Source of the DNA: Chloroflexota bacterium
Lineage (GTDB): Bacteria > Chloroflexota > Dehalococcoidia > UBA1151 > TMED-70
Reading direction: 5' to 3'
NCBI GenBank assembly: GCA_002719425.1
Contig: PBHA01000007.1
Coordinates: 1-39,319, forward strand
DNA: 39,319 nt
The translations under genes and the position numbers were made by a program. Of the stretch, positions 34,300-39,319 are shown in pieces; the first letter of the stretch is position 1, and each line of letters starts with the position of its first letter. A model generated the notes under the pieces. It did no database searches. It was given only the letters and a program-made list of their open reading frames with translations, and was not told where the DNA came from.

Positions 34300-34608
34300 A
34301 TGTCAGAAGAATTAAACAAAGAATCAGTGATAGAAGCATTAAAGGAAGTTTATGATCCTGAAATTCCTGTTAACGTTGTTGATTTGGGATTGATATATAA
34401 TGTAGAAGTTGAGGACAATGAGGTTCATGTAGAAATGACCTTAACTGCTCAAGGATGTGGAATGGGTCCTTATATTGCTCAACAAGCAGAATGGCGAATA
34501 GCTGAAATCGAAGATGTAGAAGATGTAGTCGTGGATCTTGTTTTCGAACCACCTTGGAACCCAGATTTAATTACTGAGGATGGAAAAAGGCTCTTAGGTA
34601 TTGATTAA
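34300..34608 (+). CDS. DUF59/MIP18 family Fe-S assembly protein (SufT-like)
   Basis: A 102-residue MIP18-family protein. ALKEVYDPEIPVNVVDLGLIYNVEV is the family start, and TLTAQGCGMGPYIAQQ contains the conserved, functionally important cysteine. VFEPPWNPDLITEDGKRLLG closes the domain. The family helps mature Fe-S proteins (SufT in bacteria, CIA2 in eukaryotes). It overlaps mrp by one base (TAATG); in many bacteria the two are fused as one Mrp protein, so here they look like a split version. Likely clients in this window include NadA and MiaB (inference). Confidence 0.93.
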   Translation: MSEELNKESVIEALKEVYDPEIPVNVVDLGLIYNVEVEDNEVHVEMTLTAQGCGMGPYIAQQAEWRIAEIEDVEDVVVDLVFEPPWNPDLITEDGKRLLGID

Positions 34609-35420
34609 TGGCTGAACCTAGAAAATTAACACCTGCTGAAGAAGCAAGACTTGCCCAAGTAAGGGAACAATTCAAACAAAAACAAGCAATTAGTAACTCC
34701 TTAAATTCAATAAAGTACAGAATTGGAGTATATTCAGGTAAAGGTGGCGTAGGTAAAACAACTGTTACAACTAACTTGGCATTGATGTTGGCTAAAAATG
34801 GGAAAAAAGTTGCTATATTAGATTGTGATATAGACTGCCCCAACGTCACTAGGGTCTTAAAAATATCTAACAGACCTGAAGCAGATAATGATGGTAAAAT
34901 GATCCCTCCTGAAAAACATGGTGTTTCAGTAATGTCAATGGGATTTTTTCAGGAAAATGAGGATGAAGCAATTGTATGGAGAGGTCCTATGATCCATAAT
35001 GCAATAAATCAATTTATCTCTAAAACTAATTGGGGTGATATTGATTATCTGATTTGTGATCTCCCTCCAGGAACTTCAGATGCCCCACTAACTGTTATGC
35101 AGACATTAAACTTAGATGGATTTATCATAGTTTCAACACCTCAAGAACTTGCTGCTCTTGATGCTAAAAGATCTATAAATATGATAAAGAAATTAAACCT
35201 AAAAGTTTTTGGTGTTGTAGAAAACATGACAGGAGGAATTTTCGGAAAAGGAGGAGCATCGGTGATGGCTGACGAATTAAATTTACCCGTACTTTCTGAA
35301 ATTTCACTCCTTCCTGAATATTCAGATAATAACGATCCTGCTGTACTTAATAATGAACAGTGTAAAGAAGAATTTTCAAAATTAATGACTAATCTTGAAG
35401 AGATAACCTCAAAATTATAA
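34608..35420 (+). CDS. mrp: Mrp/ApbC-type P-loop ATPase lacking the CxxC motif
   Basis: A 270-residue Mrp/NBP35 family ATPase, a proposed Fe-S carrier. The deviant Walker A SGKGGVGKTT is at about 43-52, DCDIDCPNV at about 75-83 and LICDLPPGTSDAPLTVMQT near 145. In typical members ENMS is followed by a short loop with CPxC that bridges an Fe-S cluster between two subunits. Here VVENMTGG runs straight into IFGKGGASVMADEL, so the CxxC is deleted. The N-terminal ~35 residues are charged and helical. It is coupled to the DUF59 gene. Either it does not carry a cluster or it uses other ligands. Confidence 0.92.
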   Translation: MAEPRKLTPAEEARLAQVREQFKQKQAISNSLNSIKYRIGVYSGKGGVGKTTVTTNLALMLAKNGKKVAILDCDIDCPNVTRVLKISNRPEADNDGKMIPPEKHGVSVMSMGFFQENEDEAIVWRGPMIHNAINQFISKTNWGDIDYLICDLPPGTSDAPLTVMQTLNLDGFIIVSTPQELAALDAKRSINMIKKLNLKVFGVVENMTGGIFGKGGASVMADELNLPVLSEISLLPEYSDNNDPAVLNNEQCKEEFSKLMTNLEEITSKL

Positions 35421-35424
35421 GAAT

Positions 35425-36282
35425 TTATTGAATAGATTCAAAAAATTCTTTCAGGTCTAAATTAATTTCAGATGGAAAAAGCCTTTTTTTGCCAAGTTTT
35501 GATTCCGAGACATTTTTGTAAATATCCTTAGAACCTTTATGAAAATTTCCTGTAATACTATTTTCAACAAAAGTATTAGAAATTTCTTCCATTTCTCCAA
35601 TCCATCTGTGAGCTTTACTTGGAATAGATTTCAAGTTCTTAAGATCATTAAATACTCTTGGTTGAGAAAATTCTAACTCTTTCATCAGAGATTCAAAATT
35701 ATCGGTTCTTATTGATAGAGTAACAGCAGCAATTAGTAATGAACTATATCCCTTAGTTATTGATGCGTAGGCCATCTTCATTGCTGAGGCAGAGCCTATT
35801 TTTCCTCCCATGTCAATCACCTTCATTCCTAATCCATCCAAATCAGTCATATAAGCAGAATTATCACCAGAAACATATATTCTAGGAAGGTTTTGATCTT
35901 TTGGAGGTGTTCCAATTATACCTCCATCAATGAATTTTACCCTTCCTTTTGAAAGGGTATGATTCATTCTTAAAACTGTTTCAGGAGATATTGCATTTAA
36001 GTCAGCAAAATAAATTTCTTTGTTTAAGTCTTTAGATATTTTAGAAACTTCTTTTGAAAGATTTTCTGCTGCGTCAGGGACTAGAATTGAAATAATTAAA
36101 TCAGAGTCTTGTATTGAATCTTTTAGTGTGCCTGAATCTTCTATTCCATATTTCTTAGCTCTTTCAATAGTATTTTTTGAACGTCCGTTTAGTGGAGATA
36201 TCACTCTAATCCCAGATTTTATGATTCTTTCTGCAATTGGAGACCCCATTTCCCCTGGACTCATAAGAGTAATAGAGTTCAA
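35425..36282 (-). CDS. NAD(P)-dependent 3-hydroxyacid-dehydrogenase-like protein with DUF1932 domain
   Basis: A 285-residue protein of the 6-phosphogluconate/3-hydroxyisobutyrate dehydrogenase superfamily. The N-terminal Rossmann motif is degenerate (SPGEMGSPIAERI, with Ser for the first Gly). ISILVPDAAENL and FIDGGIIGTPP are the substrate-binding blocks, and KMAYASITKGYSSLLIAA holds the conserved Lys in the active-site helix. The C-terminal half matches DUF1932. The substrate is unknown. Its ATG overlaps the stop of the SelA-like gene by 4 nt, so it is the last gene of the acsA operon. It ends 4 bp from the end of mrp on the other strand. Confidence 0.88.
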   Translation of the reverse strand: MNSITLMSPGEMGSPIAERIIKSGIRVISPLNGRSKNTIERAKKYGIEDSGTLKDSIQDSDLIISILVPDAAENLSKEVSKISKDLNKEIYFADLNAISPETVLRMNHTLSKGRVKFIDGGIIGTPPKDQNLPRIYVSGDNSAYMTDLDGLGMKVIDMGGKIGSASAMKMAYASITKGYSSLLIAAVTLSIRTDNFESLMKELEFSQPRVFNDLKNLKSIPSKAHRWIGEMEEISNTFVENSITGNFHKGSKDIYKNVSESKLGKKRLFPSEINLDLKEFFESIQ

Positions 36283-37436
36283 ATCATTAGTCCTTCTAAT
36301 TTTTCTTTTATCACTTTTCCTACAATCTTTGACTGATCTAAAGTCATACCAAAAACGTGAATTTCAATTGTGTCTTTACCATCTGGAACTCTAGTCCATA
36401 TAGACGGTTCAGAATTTTTTAATACATCCACAAAATCCAAATTGTTTGATTTTATTTTTTTGGGGTCTATATCTATATTCAATCCAAATGGTTGATGACC
36501 AATTATATTATCAATTATTTTTACATCTAACCCATCAATATCGTTTATTTCATTGATTATATTCAAAGTTTTTGATTCTTCGTAAGATAATCTTTCTTCA
36601 TGATTTAAGCCCATCCATCTCTTTACTGCCGCAAATACCCCAATAATTTCTTGACGATCAATTTTATGAGGTCTACCAATACCTCTAATTCTTCTACTTT
36701 CATAACCGACAAAAGAATGTCTAGCAATCGTGTCTATAACATCTTTTGTACCTATTGCTATTCCTGTTGAATGAGGTGCACCCATATATTTAGCTGCTAT
36801 ACATTGAAAATCAGCACCCATTTTCACGTATTTACCAAAATTTTCTAAAGGGTAAATTTGACCCGCGGCATCAACAGAAACAGGTTTGTTTTTTGAATGT
36901 GTTATTTCAATTACTTCTTCTAAAGATAAAATCTTATCATCTACTTCATTTTGTTCATAAACTGGATAATGAACACAAGCTGTATCAGAATCTATAGCAT
37001 TTATTAGTTCTTCTTTTGTAGTGCCATCTTCAGATCCAACTTCTACTAAAACACCACCTGAAAATTCCATACATCTGTCGTACCAATATCTTTGTCTTTT
37101 TTGAATTAGAATTTTATTTGGCATTCCTTCCGTATTAGGTAGTTGTTGAATTTTATCATCATCTTTTCCGGCAATAAAAGCTGCAGCTGCAAGGGTAAGA
37201 GCAGATCCTGCACCAGATGTAATATAAGCAGCCGGAACATCTAAAATCTCTGCAATATGATCTCCTATTTTTTGTTCCAGTTCAGTCATCGGAATATATA
37301 CATCGTTTGACATATCCATTGCTTCTCTTACCTCGTCTGCAACAATTGAACCTCCTAATGCAGTTACACTACCAGTCGCATTAATTATTGGTTTCAATCC
37401 TAAGTCTTTATAAACAGATCCCCACTCAGCATTCAT
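36279..37436 (-). CDS. SelA/DgaE-like PLP-dependent enzyme
   Basis: A 385-residue fold-type I PLP enzyme. LGLKPIINATGSVTALGGS is the shared N-terminus of bacterial SelA and D-glucosaminate-6-phosphate ammonia-lyase (DgaE) relatives. AAYITSGAGSALTLAAAA binds PLP phosphate, VSVDAAGQ supplies D189, and the Schiff-base lysine is K216 in CIAAKYMGAPHSTG. It is shorter than true SelA (about 460) and lacks its N-terminal tRNA-binding domain, so selenocysteine synthesis is unlikely; an ammonia-lyase or aldolase-type reaction on an amino or sugar acid is more probable. ATG 37436 is preferred over TTG 37451 because AAGGA lies about 6 nt upstream. It sits between acsA and the DUF1932 dehydrogenase. Confidence 0.87.
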   Translation of the reverse strand: MNAEWGSVYKDLGLKPIINATGSVTALGGSIVADEVREAMDMSNDVYIPMTELEQKIGDHIAEILDVPAAYITSGAGSALTLAAAAFIAGKDDDKIQQLPNTEGMPNKILIQKRQRYWYDRCMEFSGGVLVEVGSEDGTTKEELINAIDSDTACVHYPVYEQNEVDDKILSLEEVIEITHSKNKPVSVDAAGQIYPLENFGKYVKMGADFQCIAAKYMGAPHSTGIAIGTKDVIDTIARHSFVGYESRRIRGIGRPHKIDRQEIIGVFAAVKRWMGLNHEERLSYEESKTLNIINEINDIDGLDVKIIDNIIGHQPFGLNIDIDPKKIKSNNLDFVDVLKNSEPSIWTRVPDGKDTIEIHVFGMTLDQSKIVGKVIKEKLEGLMI

Positions 37437-37453
37437 CGAATTTCCTTTCAATT

Positions 37454-39211
37454 TTAATCATCTTCTAAAGTAGATATATCACCTTCTGGCTCACCCAGCT
37501 CTCTTGCTTTTAATAATCGTCTCATTATCTTACCTGATCTAGTTTTTGGCATAGTTTCTAGAAAATCTATTTCTCTTGGAGCTACTCCAGCAGAAAGTTT
37601 TTCTCTAGCAAATCTAATCAACTCTTTTCTTAAGTCATCTGATTGTTCAAATCCTGGATTTAGAGTAACAAAAGCCTTAACTATTTCCATTGCGATAGGA
37701 TCTGGCTTACCTATCACTCCAGCTTCAGCGACTGCCGGGTGTTCAATAAGCGCACTTTCTACTTCAAAAGGACCAACTAAGTGCCCTGCGGTATTTATAA
37801 CATCATCAGCCCTACCCTGAAACCAAAAATATCCATCCTTATCTCTCGATGCTTGATCTCCTGTTATGTACCAACCTTTCTTAAATCTTGAGTTATACAT
37901 ATCATCTTGTTTCCAGTATGCAAACATTTGTGAAGGCCATCCAGGTCTAACTGCTAAAATTCCACTTTCATCAGCAGATAACTCATTATATTCATCATCA
38001 AGAATACCCATGGTTATACCTGGGAACGGTTGCCCCATAGAGCCAGGTTTGATGTTTGTTGATGGATAATTAGCACACATTATAGCTCCAGTTTCGGTCT
38101 GCCACCAATTATCATGTATGGGTAATTTATAGTTTCTTTCACCCCAAACAACAGCTTCTGGATTTAATGGTTCTCCTACAGATCCAATAAATCTTAAGCT
38201 CGATAAATCAAATCTTTCAACCACATCTTCACCTGCTCTCATTAATAATCTAATAGCAGTAGGAGCTGTATACCAAATATCTACCTTATATTTTTGAATT
38301 ATTTCATACCATTTTGCTGCGCCGAACCCACCTTCATAGATAATTTGTGTAACTCCATTTGTCCATGGAGCTATCATTCCGTATGAAGTTCCAGTTACCC
38401 AACCAGGATCGGCTGTACAAAAATAAATGTCACCATGACTCAATTCAAGTGCCCAATGTCCGGTTAGCATCTGTTGAACAACTGCTTGGTGTCTATGCAA
38501 GACTCCTTTAGGTTTACCAGTAGATCCAGATGTATAATGCATTATTGAAAAATCATACTGAGAAGTATTTATCATTTTAAATTTTTCAGCATCTACTTTT
38601 GACATCAGCTCGTTATAATCTAAATCTTCATCAACAAGAGGAGAGTCAAATCTGTCGTCCTTATTTACAACTATTACATTTTTTAGTGTCTTAATGTCTT
38701 TTAATATAGGTGAAATCTTTTTTCTAAGATCGGGAGAAGTTACTAAATATGCAGCTCCAGCATCAAGCATCCTATCTTTTACAGGATCTGGTCCAAATGC
38801 AGAAAAAAGTGGTGCAATAACTCCTCCTGCTTTTAATATTCCCATAGCAGCAAAATATAACTCAGGTAATCTATCCATAAAAATGAAAACTCTATCACCT
38901 TTTTCCATACCTAGATCAAGCATTACTTGTCCAAATTTATCTGATTCTCTCTTAAAATCTGAATAGGAGTAATTTTCTTCTTCACCATTCTTGCCTAGCC
39001 AAATCATTGCAAGATTATCACCATGACCATGTTTAACATGTTTATCAACACATTCATAAGCATTATTCAAACCACCATCAGGTAGCCATTCAAGTTTTGA
39101 GTATGCATCTCTGTTCCAATCAAAATCTGAATATTGTTTTTTATAATCAGTTAGGTTTGGTTTATCAGCATCTGAAAAAATAGTATCTTTGATAATTTCG
39201 TCAAATTGCAT
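37454..39211 (-). CDS. acsA: Acetyl-CoA synthetase, AMP-forming (AcsA-like)
   Basis: An acyl-adenylate-forming ligase (585 aa) that makes acetyl-CoA from acetate, ATP and CoA. YTSGSTGKPKGVLHRH is the A3 P-loop; the acetate-pocket region TADPGWVTGTSYGMIAPW, WWQTETGAIM, YITGDQASRDKDGYFWFQGRADDVINTAGH and the C-terminal KTRSGKIMRR (with the acetylatable lysine) are all present. Length and GDNLAMIW/GEEE spacing fit the shorter AcsA form of Bacillus type. The start ATG 39211 has GGAG 6 nt upstream. It is the first gene of a three-gene minus-strand operon; the product of the two downstream enzymes may feed acetate or a short acyl acid to it (inference). Confidence 0.94.
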   Translation of the reverse strand: MQFDEIIKDTIFSDADKPNLTDYKKQYSDFDWNRDAYSKLEWLPDGGLNNAYECVDKHVKHGHGDNLAMIWLGKNGEEENYSYSDFKRESDKFGQVMLDLGMEKGDRVFIFMDRLPELYFAAMGILKAGGVIAPLFSAFGPDPVKDRMLDAGAAYLVTSPDLRKKISPILKDIKTLKNVIVVNKDDRFDSPLVDEDLDYNELMSKVDAEKFKMINTSQYDFSIMHYTSGSTGKPKGVLHRHQAVVQQMLTGHWALELSHGDIYFCTADPGWVTGTSYGMIAPWTNGVTQIIYEGGFGAAKWYEIIQKYKVDIWYTAPTAIRLLMRAGEDVVERFDLSSLRFIGSVGEPLNPEAVVWGERNYKLPIHDNWWQTETGAIMCANYPSTNIKPGSMGQPFPGITMGILDDEYNELSADESGILAVRPGWPSQMFAYWKQDDMYNSRFKKGWYITGDQASRDKDGYFWFQGRADDVINTAGHLVGPFEVESALIEHPAVAEAGVIGKPDPIAMEIVKAFVTLNPGFEQSDDLRKELIRFAREKLSAGVAPREIDFLETMPKTRSGKIMRRLLKARELGEPEGDISTLEDD

Positions 39212-39319
39212 ATTTTACTCCATGTTTTTTGTTATGATTATAGATACTAGCATAAAAAAAATATGATTCTATAAATTAGAATTGTCAAATTTAGAAAAAT
39301 TTTTCATAGGAGCACTAAC
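39212..39319. promoter_or_regulatory. Upstream region of acsA and probable divergent promoter
   Basis: On the minus strand TATAAT (39242-39237) would start acsA transcription with a leader of about 20 nt containing the SD; an alternative TTGACA (39288-39283) pairs at 17 nt with CATATT. On the plus strand AGGAG at 39308-39312, near the right edge, looks like the SD of a divergent gene that begins just outside the window. Confidence 0.4.

Noticed and set aside
36279..37436. Selenocysteine synthase SelA
   Set aside because: Too short, lacks the N-terminal tRNA-binding domain, and no selB, selD or tRNA-Sec is nearby. DgaE-like relatives fit better.
39212..39319. Consensus TTGACA...TATAAT promoter for acsA
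   Set aside because: The two perfect hexamers are 40 nt apart, so they cannot work as one promoter. They are listed as separate weak candidates.
1..39319. CRISPR arrays, insertion sequences, prophage or integron
   Set aside because: I saw no regular repeat-spacer pattern, transposase, integrase or terminal inverted repeats. Coding is continuous and composition uniform.

Overview
The window is bacterial chromosome, roughly 70% A+T by eye and densely packed. Nearly every gene is a recognisable core or metabolic bacterial gene. I see no phage, transposon, CRISPR or integron signature. The organism looks like a streamlined, AT-rich and possibly marine bacterium. A SAR202-like or other Chloroflexota lineage is my best guess, at low confidence, because no rRNA or clade-specific marker is present. 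ATG, GTG and TTG starts are all used, and clear Shine-Dalgarno (SD) sites occur beside genes that have none.

Layout. 1-2895 (minus): cysteine desulfurase, a membrane protein and the 5' part of mutS. 2988-7446 (plus): a four-gene GldA/GldF/GldG-DUF4340 ABC export operon. 7439-12217 (minus): a MoxR ATPase, a CoA-pyrophosphatase-like Nudix enzyme and a very long VWA protein, arranged like NorQ/NorD or CbbQ/CbbO but with no target enzyme in view. 12419-13732: rarA (plus). 13729-14769: threonine aldolase (minus). 14794-21581 (plus): lspA, an RluA-type pseudouridine synthase, gltX, rpsU, purQ, purL, a cysteine-free FmdB-like protein and dtd. 21578-25159 (minus): tRNA-Ser(GCU), miaB, nadA and nadC. 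25231-29904 (plus): moaD, moaE, rpsP, khpA, yebC, an ABC-2 transporter and a membrane-anchored winged-helix regulator. 29896-31062 (minus): an aminotransferase. 31144-35420 (plus): a methyltransferase, uvrB, a NIPSNAP-like protein, SufT/DUF59 and Mrp. 35425-39211 (minus): acetyl-CoA synthetase, a SelA/DgaE-like PLP enzyme and a DUF1932 dehydrogenase.

The most unusual signal concerns translation starts. nadC and moaE each have conserved N-terminal sequence upstream of their first ATG/GTG/TTG, with no canonical start codon between that sequence and the preceding in-frame stop. Each has a good SD at normal spacing before an ATT (nadC) or ATA (moaE) codon, at a tight junction with the upstream gene. 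This suggests AUU/AUA initiation, readthrough or frameshifting at coupled junctions.

Other structural themes: all five convergent gene pairs overlap or are 4 bp apart, so no terminator fits between them; two genes have a TATAAT box 6-8 nt before the start codon, suggesting leaderless mRNAs; and several family members lack a normal metal-binding or partner element (FmdB-like without cysteines, Mrp without CxxC, purQL without a neighbouring purS).
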